NCBI GenBank assembly: GCA_963760735.1
Contig: CAVXEB010000004.1
Span: 248,001 to 312,000 of the forward strand
DNA: 64,000 nucleotides
Origin: CF-46 sp963760735
GTDB taxonomy: Bacteria; Chloroflexota; Limnocylindria; Limnocylindrales; CSP1-4
Reading direction: 5' to 3'
Every line of letters begins with the position of its first letter. Positions within the stretch are counted from its first letter, which is position 1. This document shows, piece after piece, positions 33,398 through 40,347 of the stretch. Below the pieces are notes generated by a model. It did not search any database and was not told the origin of the DNA. It saw nothing but the letters and a program-made list of their open reading frames with translations. The translations under genes and the position numbers were made by a program.

Positions 33398-33592
33398 TTT
33401 TCCGCAGATCGATCGCCTGACCAGGAGCCACAGCCCCCGCGAGGGTCTGGCCGGTGCAGCGATCATCGCGCCTCACCCGGAACGACGAACAGGTTGGCCC
33501 CGCTCGTGTCGGTGCACGTGACCGATGTCGAGTCGCCGCGATGCGGCTTCGGGGCGGGCGTGTCGGATGAAGTCCCGACGGCGACCGCCTGA
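33398..33592. other. Intergenic stretch between sigma factor and aquaporin genes
   Basis: No convincing gene. One minus-strand frame ending at 33463 reads like a short protein tail (TDTSGANLFVVPGEAR) overlapping the aquaporin end, but it has no start codon or ribosome site. It could be a decayed gene end. Confidence 0.3.
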
Positions 33593-34216
33593 TCAGTCGC
33601 GGCGGATCCACGCAGACGTCGAGGCGGCAGCAACGGCCCCGACGAGCGGCCCGACGACGTAGATCCACAGGTCGCCCAGGTCGCCGCTGACGAGCGCGGG
33701 CCCGATCGAGCGGGCGGGGTTCATCGACGCCCCCGAGATCGGGCCACCCACGAGCGAGCCGAGGGCCACCGTGGTGCCGATCGCGAAGGCGGCAGCCACA
33801 CCCGGGACTCGGCGGCCGGTCGAGACCGCGGTGATGACCAGCACGAGGACGAAGGTGAGGATGCCTTCCCAGACGAGCGCCTGGAGGCTCGAGCCGGCGG
33901 GCTTCGTGACGCCGAGATCGGCCGCCGGCCCGAGTGTCGCGCGCAGGATCAGCGCTCCCGTGATGGCGCCCGCGACCTGGACCAGGGCGTAGGCCGGGAT
34001 GCGACGCCACGCGAAGTGGCGGCCGGTCGCCAGGCCGACCGAGACGGCCGGGTTGAAATGCGCGCCCGACGTCGGGCCGAGGGCGGCGATCATGACCGCG
34101 ATCACGGCGCCGAAGGCGAGCGCCACGGCGGTCGGGTCCAGGCCGTTGGCAATTGCACCGCAGCCGAAGAAGACGAGGGCGGCGGTGCCGATGAACTCGG
34201 CGGCGAGCGCGCTCAG
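33593..34216 (-). CDS. Aquaporin/MIP channel of the arsenic island, apparent CTG start
   Basis: 207 residues with six spans and both pore motifs (SGAHFNPAVS and SGASMNPARS), so it is a functional-looking MIP channel. The reading frame has no ATG, GTG or TTG at the correct place. A CTG at 34216 lies in a CTGA overlap with the metallophosphoesterase stop and gives MSALAAEFIGTAALVFFGCG, a normal MIP N-terminus. In Sinorhizobium, AqpS in an ars operon releases arsenite made by ArsC, and the same role fits here because no ArsB or Acr3 is present. Aquaporin versus glyceroporin selectivity is unknown. Confidence 0.84.
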   Translation of the reverse strand: MSALAAEFIGTAALVFFGCGAIANGLDPTAVALAFGAVIAVMIAALGPTSGAHFNPAVSVGLATGRHFAWRRIPAYALVQVAGAITGALILRATLGPAADLGVTKPAGSSLQALVWEGILTFVLVLVITAVSTGRRVPGVAAAFAIGTTVALGSLVGGPISGASMNPARSIGPALVSGDLGDLWIYVVGPLVGAVAAASTSAWIRRD

Positions 34217-34947
34217 GCGGCGGCCTGGGGTCGGTAACCGCGTGCCTCGCGCAGCTCGCCGGCGAACTCGTGGGGCAGGTCCGACGCTTCGATCGCTCGG
34301 GCTGCCTGCTCGACGTCGTACGCGACTCGGCGCAGCTCGACGGTCATCGCTGTCGTGTCCACGAGCGCCCACCCTGCCCGGGGATCGCCGTCCTTGGGCT
34401 TTCCGACCGAACCGACGTTGACGAACCGGGCCTCCCCGACGACCTTGTCGTAGCCCCGATGAGTGTGACCGCAGACGATGACGTCAGCGGCAGCGCCCGC
34501 CGCGATCCGGGCGAAGGTGGCGTCGGGCTTGTCCTCGAAGAGGTACTCGTTGATCCGGCGAGGGCTGCCGTGCACCAGCAGGAAACGGAGGCCGTCCGCC
34601 TCGAAACGGATCTCCGCGGCCAGCGTGCGGAGCCAGCCCTTGTTCACCTCGATCGTCTGGAGCTTGGTCCACGCAAACGACCGATCGCCGAGAGCCTTCT
34701 CGGTCGGATCGATGTAGGCGCAGCCGCACTCGTCGCGGTCGAAGCCCGTGCCGTCGTCGTAGTTGCCCATGACGATCGGGATCGCCTCGGCACGGAGTTG
34801 CTCCAGGACTTCGTTCGGCCACGGTGCGTACCCCACGAGGTCTCCCAGGCCATATCGGGCGTCGACGCCGGCCGCGGCGATGTCGGCGACGACGGCCTCC
34901 AGCGCAGGCAGGTTCGCGTGGACGTCGGAGAAGATCGCGAGGCGCAT
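34213..34947 (-). CDS. Calcineurin-like metallophosphoesterase (YfcE/MJ0936 type)
   Basis: 244 residues starting MRLAIFSDVHANLPALEAV. It has the metal-binding set DVHAN, GDLVGY, GNYDD, HGSPRR and CGHTHRGY, then NVGSVGKPKDGDPRAGWAL, typical of the phosphodiesterase family. The start shares a base with the arsC stop (TGATG). A metallophosphatase in ars operons has been noted in other bacteria. Its role there is unclear. Confidence 0.88.
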   Translation of the reverse strand: MRLAIFSDVHANLPALEAVVADIAAAGVDARYGLGDLVGYAPWPNEVLEQLRAEAIPIVMGNYDDGTGFDRDECGCAYIDPTEKALGDRSFAWTKLQTIEVNKGWLRTLAAEIRFEADGLRFLLVHGSPRRINEYLFEDKPDATFARIAAGAAADVIVCGHTHRGYDKVVGEARFVNVGSVGKPKDGDPRAGWALVDTTAMTVELRRVAYDVEQAARAIEASDLPHEFAGELREARGYRPQAAA

Positions 34948-35621
34948 CAGCTTCGCGGTTGTGGCTCGACACCGAGCTCGGCCATGAGGCCCCGGACGCG
35001 GCCTTCGATGTCGTCGCGGATCGGGCGGACCTCCTCGAGGGGCTTGCCGGCCGGGTCGTCGAGCTCCCAGTCCACGTAGCGCTTGCCCGGGTAGAACGGG
35101 CAGGCATCGCCGCAGCCCATCGTCACGATCACGTCCGCCGCCCGCACGATCTCGTCGGCCCACGGCTGGGGCAGCTCGCGAGCGATGTCGATGCCCTTCT
35201 CGGCCATGGCCGCGACCGCCGCGGCGTTCAGCTCCGCCGCCGGCTCCGAGCCGCCGGAGAACACCTCGACTCGGTCGCCCGCCAGATGGCGCATCCAGCC
35301 CGCGGCCATCTGCGAGCGACCGGCGTTGTGGACGCACAGGAAGAGCACGCTCGGGTTGAGATCGGTGCGACCCGACTCGAGGCGGGAGAGGGCCCGCAAT
35401 CGGTCCTCCGTCAGGCGCTCGGCCAGGACCGGGACCCACGTGCGGATCCGGGCGTTCGGCATGATCAGCTCGAGCGACTCCGCCATGAAGCGCTCGATCG
35501 TCTCGATGTTCATCCGGCCCTTCCAGCGCCGCTCGATCGCTGCAGCCGAGTGGCGGATGTTGATCCGCTCGGCCGTGGTGAGCGTCGCGATGGCCGGCGA
35601 CTCGGGGATGCGCGTGGTCAT
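34947..35621 (-). CDS. arsC: Arsenate reductase, low-molecular-weight phosphatase type, with N-terminal helical domain
   Basis: Reduces arsenate to arsenite. Residues 1-85 form a three-helix domain of the type found ahead of phosphatase-like arsenate reductases in actinobacteria (RHSAAAIERRW..., EDRLRALSRLE). The catalytic P-loop FLCVHNAGRSQMA (CX5R) lies near residues 93-105, with VTMGCGDACPFYPG supplying further cysteines and PIRDDIEGRV at the end. The reductant (thioredoxin or a small thiol) is not evident. It is 12 bp downstream of the ArsR-phosphatase fusion. Confidence 0.9.
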   Translation of the reverse strand: MTTRIPESPAIATLTTAERINIRHSAAAIERRWKGRMNIETIERFMAESLELIMPNARIRTWVPVLAERLTEDRLRALSRLESGRTDLNPSVLFLCVHNAGRSQMAAGWMRHLAGDRVEVFSGGSEPAAELNAAAVAAMAEKGIDIARELPQPWADEIVRAADVIVTMGCGDACPFYPGKRYVDWELDDPAGKPLEEVRPIRDDIEGRVRGLMAELGVEPQPRS

Positions 35622-35633
35622 CGGAGCTTCCTC

Positions 35634-36284
35634 CTATCCGGCAGCGAGCCGATCGATCCGCTGGGAGAGGTCGGCGAATGCCGCACGGAAGGCGCCGATC
35701 GAGCCGGCCCGCACGGGATCGGGCACCGACCAGTGGACCGCCGGGGCGTCAAACGGGACACCCGCCTCGTGGGCGCGATCGCACACGGAAATCACGAGGT
35801 CCGGCGTGATGGAGATCGCCTCGTAGCCCCTGGGCGTGGCGCCGGCGAGATCCAGGCCGAATTCGGCCGCCGCCCGGACGGCTTTGGGATGGACGCGCGT
35901 TGCCGGGTTGTTCCCGGCGCTCTGGGCCGCGAGGCCGGTCCGATCCTGCCACGCAGCCGCCGCGAACTGCGAGCGGGCCGAGTTGTGGGTGCAGACGAAG
36001 AGGACGACCTGGGGACGGGTCGACGGCCCGCCGATTGCCTCGTCGAGCAGGCCCGCCCGGAGCGTGATGTAGCGGCGTCGGTGGTCGCCTTCCGACACAC
36101 GCCGTTCGATCAGGCCCGCCTCCTCGAGCACGTCGAGGTGATGGGCGGCCGCGTTGGTCGGCAGCCCGGCGGCGACCGCCAGCTCCTGGAACGTCCGATC
36201 GGAGAGAGCGAGCGCGTCGACGATCCTCAGTCGGTGCGCGTCACCGAGGGCGGCGTGGATCCGAGCTCGCTCGTCGATTTCCAT
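35634..36284 (-). CDS. ArsR-type regulator fused to low-molecular-weight phosphatase/arsenate reductase domain
   Basis: 216 residues. 1-75: winged helix of the ArsR/SmtB type (ALGDAHRLRIVDAL, AAHHLDVLEEAGLIERR). About 90-216: a protein-tyrosine-phosphatase-like domain with the CX5R loop VLFVCTHNSARSQFAAA, as in ArsC. No Cys pair is evident in the DNA-binding half, so sensing may occur in the phosphatase half. ATG 36284 lies inside the eamA 3' end (58-base overlap) and has its own palindromic promoter/operator. Such fusions are reported in other ars loci. Confidence 0.86.
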   Translation of the reverse strand: MEIDERARIHAALGDAHRLRIVDALALSDRTFQELAVAAGLPTNAAAHHLDVLEEAGLIERRVSEGDHRRRYITLRAGLLDEAIGGPSTRPQVVLFVCTHNSARSQFAAAAWQDRTGLAAQSAGNNPATRVHPKAVRAAAEFGLDLAGATPRGYEAISITPDLVISVCDRAHEAGVPFDAPAVHWSVPDPVRAGSIGAFRAAFADLSQRIDRLAAG

Positions 36285-37192
36285 TGCTCAGAGGATACTG
36301 ACTCAACACTTCGTGAGTCAATCCAGACTCCGAGGACCGCGACGAGGACGATGAGCGCGCCCAGCCACTGGCGAGCATCCAGCCGGTCACCCAGGAGCGC
36401 TGCGCCCGCGGCCAGGCCGACGATCGGGATGAGGTAGAACGCGACCGAGGCCAGCGAGGCCGGGACGCGGCGCAATGCGCCGAGGTAGAACCAGTAGGCG
36501 CCCGCGTAGTACAGGAGGCCGGATCCAACAGCACTCGCCAACCCGAGCGGCGTGAGCGAGCTCGGCCAGATCGTTCCGCCCAGGATCCCGAGGGCGACGA
36601 CGAAGATGAGCGCGAGCCCCAGGGCGTGCGCCTGCTGGGCCACGATCACCTGGCTCGTGTCGCGGGCGCCCGGGATGAACCGGCGGGTGAGGACCGTGTA
36701 CACCGCGCAGCAGGCGACGCCGGCCAGGCTGAGGACGACGCCCACGAGCTGACCACCGGTCGCCGGCCCGAACACGACCAGGACGATCCCGGCCACCGCC
36801 GCGAGCGAAAGGACGGCCAGCCGCGGCGTGACCCGTTCACCCAAGGTCGCGGCGGCGAGCACGAGGATCATCAGCGGCTCGAGGGCCCAGACAAGCACCG
36901 ACAGGCTCGCACTGATCGTGACGAGCCCCAGCAGGCCCAACGCATACGCAAGCCCTGGGTTGAGCAGGCCGAGGCGTCCGAGCAGCGGTGGGTCGCCGGA
37001 TCGCAGGGGAGTGCCCAAAGCACGCATGACGAGCGCCAGCACGAGGACGCTCGTGGCGAGTTGGACGGCGAGGAGAGAGAGCGGCGGGATCTCGTCGAGG
37101 GCCGCCTTGCTGACGACCGTGCCGGTCCCCCAGCAAACGGCCGCGAGGACCAGGGCGACGAGGTCACGTCGGGCGATCGATGGACGCGACAT
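36227..37192 (-). CDS. EamA (drug/metabolite) family transporter
   Basis: 321 residues with ten membrane spans in two EamA repeats (LAAVCWGTGTVVSKAAL; AVYTVLTRRFIPG) ending LGALIVLVAVLGVW. Chosen start ATG 37192, since upstream codons belong to the decayed acetyltransferase. Its last 58 bases overlap the ArsR-phosphatase gene, including that gene's promoter, so the 3' coding end doubles as an operator. Located in the ars island. A role in exporting an arsenic compound or sugar-arsenate is possible but inferred from position only. Confidence 0.8.
   Translation of the reverse strand: MSRPSIARRDLVALVLAAVCWGTGTVVSKAALDEIPPLSLLAVQLATSVLVLALVMRALGTPLRSGDPPLLGRLGLLNPGLAYALGLLGLVTISASLSVLVWALEPLMILVLAAATLGERVTPRLAVLSLAAVAGIVLVVFGPATGGQLVGVVLSLAGVACCAVYTVLTRRFIPGARDTSQVIVAQQAHALGLALIFVVALGILGGTIWPSSLTPLGLASAVGSGLLYYAGAYWFYLGALRRVPASLASVAFYLIPIVGLAAGAALLGDRLDARQWLGALIVLVAVLGVWIDSRSVESVSSEQWKSTSELGSTPPSVTRTD
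36292..36321 (-). promoter_or_regulatory. Promoter with ArsR-like palindrome before the ArsR-phosphatase gene
   Basis: Minus strand: TTGACT (complement 36316-36321), 18 bases, TATCCT (complement 36292-36297), 8 bases before the ATG at 36284. Between and across them lies a palindrome, TGACTCA (36299-36305) with TGAGTCA (36314-36320), 8 bases apart. Such an inverted repeat over the spacer suits an autorepressing ArsR-type dimer. It sits within eamA coding sequence. Confidence 0.72.
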
Positions 37193-37215
37193 GGTGATGC
37201 TCCGAGCGGAGGAAG

Positions 37216-37439
37216 TCAGGAGCGGGCGGACGCCTCCGCTACGTCCTCGTCGTCGCAGTTGATCGTGGCTGGGCTGCCGCCGGCGGCGTACGGCTCGACC
37301 GCGGCGCAACCGACCAGGCGATCGCCCTCCGTGGCGACGACGCCGGTCGCGACCGCTCGGCCGCATCGTCCAGCGGCAGGCCCACGTCGGTCAGCAGAGC
37401 GCGGACCGAGGGCCAGTCGTCGGGCGTGGCGCGGCTCAA
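37216..37439 (-). pseudogene. Decayed GNAT acetyltransferase (ArsN2-like)
   Basis: From a TTG at 37439, in a TTGA overlap with the arsM stop, the frame reads SRATPDDWPSVRALLTDVGLPLDDAAE, then loses sense. One shift of frame resumes with VVATEGDRLVGCAAVEPYA, matching the GNAT beta-strands, and then stops at 37216. The acetyl-CoA binding half is missing. So the gene has one frameshift and a 3' deletion. ArsN2 homologues are common in ars operons and are thought to acetylate arsenic-containing antibiotics. A single sequencing error would explain the shift but not the truncation. Confidence 0.72.
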
Positions 37440-38245
37440 CAACAGCCGCCTCCGGCGCAACAGTCTGCCTCGGCCACCGGCAGGTCGCGCCGGGCCGAGA
37501 GATCGATGAGCGGTCGCGCGGAAGCCGGTTTGGTGGCCTTGACGATGGCGCTGATCATCCCGTCGGTGATGGTGTGGGTCGGGGTGATCGAGACGTCGGT
37601 CAGTCCGACCGCCTGGAGGCCGGCCCGGAACTCGGAAACCGACAGGGCGCCGGCGATGCAGCCGGCGAAGGAGCCACGCTCAGCCCGCTCCTCGGCGGTC
37701 AGGGAGTCCTCGGCAACGATGTCGGTGATGCCGATCCTTCCGCCGGGTCGGAGGACGCGGGCAATCTCGGCGAAGACCGCACCCTTGTCGGCGGCCAGGT
37801 TGACAACGCAGTTGCTGATCACGACGTCGATCGACTCGGACGGTAGTGGCAACGCCTCGATGTGGCCCTTCAGGAACTCGACGTTGGTGGCGGCCGCCTC
37901 GGCGGCGTTCTTTTGGGCCAGGGCCAGCATCTCGTCGGTCATGTCCACGCCGAAGGCACGACCCGTCGGGCCGACGCGCTTTGCCGAGAGCAGGACGTCG
38001 ATGCCGCCGCCCGAGCCCAGGTCGAGCACGCGCTCACCGGGATGGAGATCCGCGACGGCGGTCGGGTTGCCACAACCGAGCGACGCCAGGACGGCGGCGT
38101 CAGGGAGCTCGTCACGCTCGAGGGCGGAGTACAGGTTGGCGCCGATCGTCTCGGGGTCGCTGCAACAGGAGTTCCCGTGCGAGGCCCGGAGCGCGGCGGC
38201 AGCGTAGTGCTCGCGGACCTCTTCGTGGATCGTCTCGGTCGTCAT
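37436..38245 (-). CDS. arsM: Arsenite SAM methyltransferase
   Basis: 269 residues. SAM motif RVLDLGSGGGIDVLLSAKRV (about 70-89), then DMTDEMLALA and the conserved NCVVNLAADK. As(III)-binding cysteines are present in NSCCSDPE, LASLGCGNP, SNCVVN and GCIAGAL. A C-terminal CCAGGGCC cluster may bind metal. Methylates arsenite to mono-, di- and trimethyl forms. The ATG lies 4 bases past the arsR-side GGGAG site. It is transcribed away from arsR from the shared operator, and its stop overlaps the decayed arsN2. Confidence 0.93.
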   Translation of the reverse strand: MTTETIHEEVREHYAAAALRASHGNSCCSDPETIGANLYSALERDELPDAAVLASLGCGNPTAVADLHPGERVLDLGSGGGIDVLLSAKRVGPTGRAFGVDMTDEMLALAQKNAAEAAATNVEFLKGHIEALPLPSESIDVVISNCVVNLAADKGAVFAEIARVLRPGGRIGITDIVAEDSLTAEERAERGSFAGCIAGALSVSEFRAGLQAVGLTDVSITPTHTITDGMISAIVKATKPASARPLIDLSARRDLPVAEADCCAGGGCC

Positions 38246-38272
38246 CAGCGGGCTCCCAGCGGCGTGATGGCG

Positions 38273-38310
38273 TATTGATACTTGTCAAGATAGACATCTG
38301 TCAATACAGT
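38273..38310. promoter_or_regulatory. Divergent arsR/arsM promoter with ArsR operator
   Basis: Outer inverted repeat TATTGA (38273-38278) and TCAATA (38301-38306). For arsR: TTGTCA (38282-38287), 17 bases, TACAGT (38305-38310), with the ATG 7 bases on, so the message is leaderless. For arsM, minus strand: TTGACA (complement 38299-38304), 18 bases, TATCAA (complement 38275-38280). The palindrome covers both promoters, as expected for joint repression released by As(III). Confidence 0.75.
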
Positions 38311-38316
38311 GGCCAC

Positions 38317-38649
38317 ATGAAGCGTCAGACCGATCCGGACGTCCTGCTCCTCCAGGCGGCGGCCGACCCCACTCGGCTGGCGATCCTGCGCCAGCTCAGC
38401 GACTGCGACGAGGTGTGCGCGTGCGACCTCACCGCCTGCTGCGACGTCAGTCAGCCGACGGTCTCGCACCACCTCAAGGTCTTGCGGGAGGCCGGCTGGA
38501 TCGAGGGCGAACGACGCGGCACCTGGATCTGGTACTCGCTGCGGCCGCAGGCGGTTGCGCGCTTCCGCGAGCTTGCCGGCGGCTTCGGCCCAGCCATCAG
38601 CCTGCCACCCACCTCGCGCCGGCTGCCGGTCGTGGAGGCACGCGCCTAG
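38317..38649 (+). CDS. arsR: ArsR/SmtB family arsenite-responsive repressor
   Basis: 110 residues starting MKRQTDPDVLLLQAAADPTRL. The winged helix shows QPTVSHHLKVLREAGWI. CDEVCACDLTACCD precedes the recognition helix, giving a CxC pair plus nearby Cys for trivalent arsenic, as in classical ArsR. The ATG lies 7 bases past a -10 box (see the operator entry), so it is probably translated without a leader. It represses itself and the divergent arsM operon. A longer upstream open frame in the same phase is an artefact of antisense arsM. Confidence 0.94.
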   Translation: MKRQTDPDVLLLQAAADPTRLAILRQLSDCDEVCACDLTACCDVSQPTVSHHLKVLREAGWIEGERRGTWIWYSLRPQAVARFRELAGGFGPAISLPPTSRRLPVVEARA

Positions 38650-38831
38650 CCTCGAACAGGGGCGCTCGCGGGATCCGCCCAAACGATGGCAGCGATCATG
38701 GCCCCCGACCAGCGGTCCGGCGGACCACGTGGTGGCCGAGCGGCAGCACCACGACAGCACGACACCCCGGTCCCCGTGGCCGGGGCGTTCTTCGTGGTGG
38801 CGGGGCGTTGATCGCCAGGAACTCCGGGGAG

Positions 38832-38918
38832 TGGTGCCGCCGGTGGGAGTCGAACCCACAAGCCCGTGAGGGCCCCCGATTTTAAGTCGGGTGCGTTTGC
38901 CGGTTTCGCCACGGCGGC
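38832..38918 (-). tRNA. tRNA-Leu(TAA)
   Basis: Class II tRNA with long variable arm. Acceptor GCCGCCG/CGGCGGC, discriminator A, CCA encoded (38832-38834). Anticodon loop CTTAAAA with TAA at 38884-38882. T arm GTGGGTTCGACTCCCAC. First of a cluster of tRNAs all on this strand. Confidence 0.95.
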
Positions 38919-39003
38919 AGGTCCATCGTTCGGTGCACCAACGGGTGTACCAAGGGCCTGGACATCCCTCCGAAACGGTCGTCTTCCGCACGAAGTCCCC
39001 GAG

Positions 39004-39064
39004 CCAGTCCGGACCGGCAACCATGTTCAAGGCCGCCGCGTCTGCCTGTTCCGCCACTCCGGGC
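39004..39064 (-). pseudogene. tRNA-Leu-like remnant
   Basis: Starts GCCCGGAGTGGCGGAACAGG, a tRNA-Leu acceptor and D arm, then CTTGAAC where the anticodon loop belongs. An imperfect match to the acceptor 3' strand (TCCGGAC) lies just 50 bases on. No T arm (GTTCGA) is found downstream, so it is likely a truncated or decayed tRNA copy. Confidence 0.42.
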
Positions 39065-39134
39065 CCCGCCGCCATCGTAGCGGGCCGGATCGTCCACGTG
39101 CCGACGTGCGCGCGGTGCATGGCATCCTGACGGC

Positions 39135-39791
39135 ATGTACGTCCCCGACCACTTCCGGCCGACCGACGACGACGTCCGTCACCTCCTCGCGAACCTCGGC
39201 GCGGCCGACCTGATCACGCCGACCGACGAGGGACTGCTCGCGACCTTCCTGCCACTCATCCACGAGCCGGCCGACGCGTCGCCCGAAGCCGGTGAGCAGG
39301 GCCGGCTGATGGGTCACGTCGCCCGCAACAACCGCCAGTGGAAGACGCCGCCGACGGGCGAGGCGCTCGTGATCGTCCGCGGCCCCGAGGCGTACGTCTC
39401 GCCGGCGTGGTACGCCACGAAGCGGGAGCACGGCCGGGTGGTTCCGACATGGAACTACGTCACCGCCCACATCCACGGCCGCTTCCTCGTCCACGAGGAT
39501 CGCGACTGGATCGAGCGCAACGTCCGGGCGCTCGTGGCCCGGCACGAGGCCCGACGGGCGGCGCCATGGTCGGTCGACGACGCTCCGGTCGAGTACATCG
39601 AGGGCCAGCTGCGGGCAATCGTGGGCGTCGAGGTGGTGATCACCAGGATCGAGGCGAAGCTGAAGCTGAGCCAGAACCGCTCGAAGGCCGACGTCGAGGG
39701 CGCCATCGACGGGCTCGAGGACGTCGGCGATCCGCGATCGCTGGCGACAGCGGCGGCGATGCGATCGGCGGAGGACGCGCAGAGCCGCTAG
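39135..39791 (+). CDS. PaiB-type FMN-binding protein
   Basis: 218 residues with MYVPDHFRPTD, NRQWKTPP, AYVSPAWYATKREHGRVVPT (the FMN-binding, PaiB hallmark) and IEAKLKLSQNRSKADVEGAI at the end. PaiB in Bacillus is a negative regulator of protease and sporulation genes, and related proteins are split-barrel flavoproteins. The stop (TAG) shares CTAG with the convergent nitroreductase gene. Flavin use and regulatory role are inferred. Confidence 0.88.
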   Translation: MYVPDHFRPTDDDVRHLLANLGAADLITPTDEGLLATFLPLIHEPADASPEAGEQGRLMGHVARNNRQWKTPPTGEALVIVRGPEAYVSPAWYATKREHGRVVPTWNYVTAHIHGRFLVHEDRDWIERNVRALVARHEARRAAPWSVDDAPVEYIEGQLRAIVGVEVVITRIEAKLKLSQNRSKADVEGAIDGLEDVGDPRSLATAAAMRSAEDAQSR

Positions 39792-40213
39792 GTCCGCTCG
39801 AGCATCACGACCGGCAGCTCTCGATCGGTCATCGTCTCGTAGCGTTCGAAGATCGGGATCGCCGCCTTGTGGGCCTCCCACAGTCGCTGCCGTTCGTCAC
39901 CGGTCGTGATCCGGGCGATCGCGGGACACGCCTCGGTCCCGACCTCGACCCCGACATGCGGATCAGCGCGGATGTTCGCGACCCATGCCGGATCGTGGGC
40001 GTAGCCGCTGTTCGATCCGACGACGACCCATCGCTCGCCGTCCCGGCTGAACCCGAGCGGTGAGACATGCGGCTCCCCGGACTTCGCCCCGGTCGTGGTG
40101 AGGAGCAGCAGGTTCGAGCCGGTCAGCGGCCCTTGCGTGATCCGGCCGCCGTGCGCGCGGAAGTCGGCGACGTGGGTCTCGTTCCAGGTGACCTCGGAAG
40201 GCGGGATCGGCAT
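39788..40213 (-). CDS. Deazaflavin (F420)-dependent nitroreductase family protein
   Basis: 141 residues of split-barrel type, with ITQGPLTGSNLLLLTTTGAKSG (F420 phosphate contact region), HVSPLGFSRDGERWVVVGSN and WVANIRADPHVGVEVG. This is the DDN/Rv3547-like family, most of which use reduced F420 to reduce nitro compounds, quinones or other acceptors. Convergent with paiB, with a shared CTAG at the stops. Implies but does not prove that the organism makes F420. Confidence 0.84.
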   Translation of the reverse strand: MPIPPSEVTWNETHVADFRAHGGRITQGPLTGSNLLLLTTTGAKSGEPHVSPLGFSRDGERWVVVGSNSGYAHDPAWVANIRADPHVGVEVGTEACPAIARITTGDERQRLWEAHKAAIPIFERYETMTDRELPVVMLERT

Positions 40214-40306
40214 CGCGGTGGCTCCGACGTGGGGGTTGCGAGAGCCGCGATTCTAGCGTGTCGTTGCTTCGGCAACGATCGTGGCCGAGGCGCCGCCGGA
40301 ATCGAA

Positions 40307-40332
40307 CGACCCGCCGGTTGACCGGCGGGTCG
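40307..40332 (-). terminator. Hairpin terminator of the DUF4332 gene
   Basis: A 12-bp perfect stem, CGACCCGCCGGT (40307-40318) with ACCGGCGGGTCG (40321-40332), just past the DUF4332 gene stop. On the minus strand it is followed by TTCGATT. Confidence 0.72.
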
Positions 40333-40347
40333 TGCTCAGGACCGACG

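Noticed and set aside
33463..33592. Small minus-strand frame ending SGANLFVVPGEAR
   Set aside because: Looks protein-like but has no start codon or ribosome site and overlaps the aquaporin end. Possibly a gene fragment, not enough to annotate.
38919..39064. Group I intron in the second tRNA-Leu
   Set aside because: The region after the anticodon-like loop lacks intron core elements and no second exon follows. The neighbouring tRNA-Leu is complete on its own.
40285..40306. Sequence resembling a tRNA T arm (CGGAATCGAACGA)
   Set aside because: No acceptor, D or anticodon arm can be built around it, and it lies next to the strong terminator palindrome.
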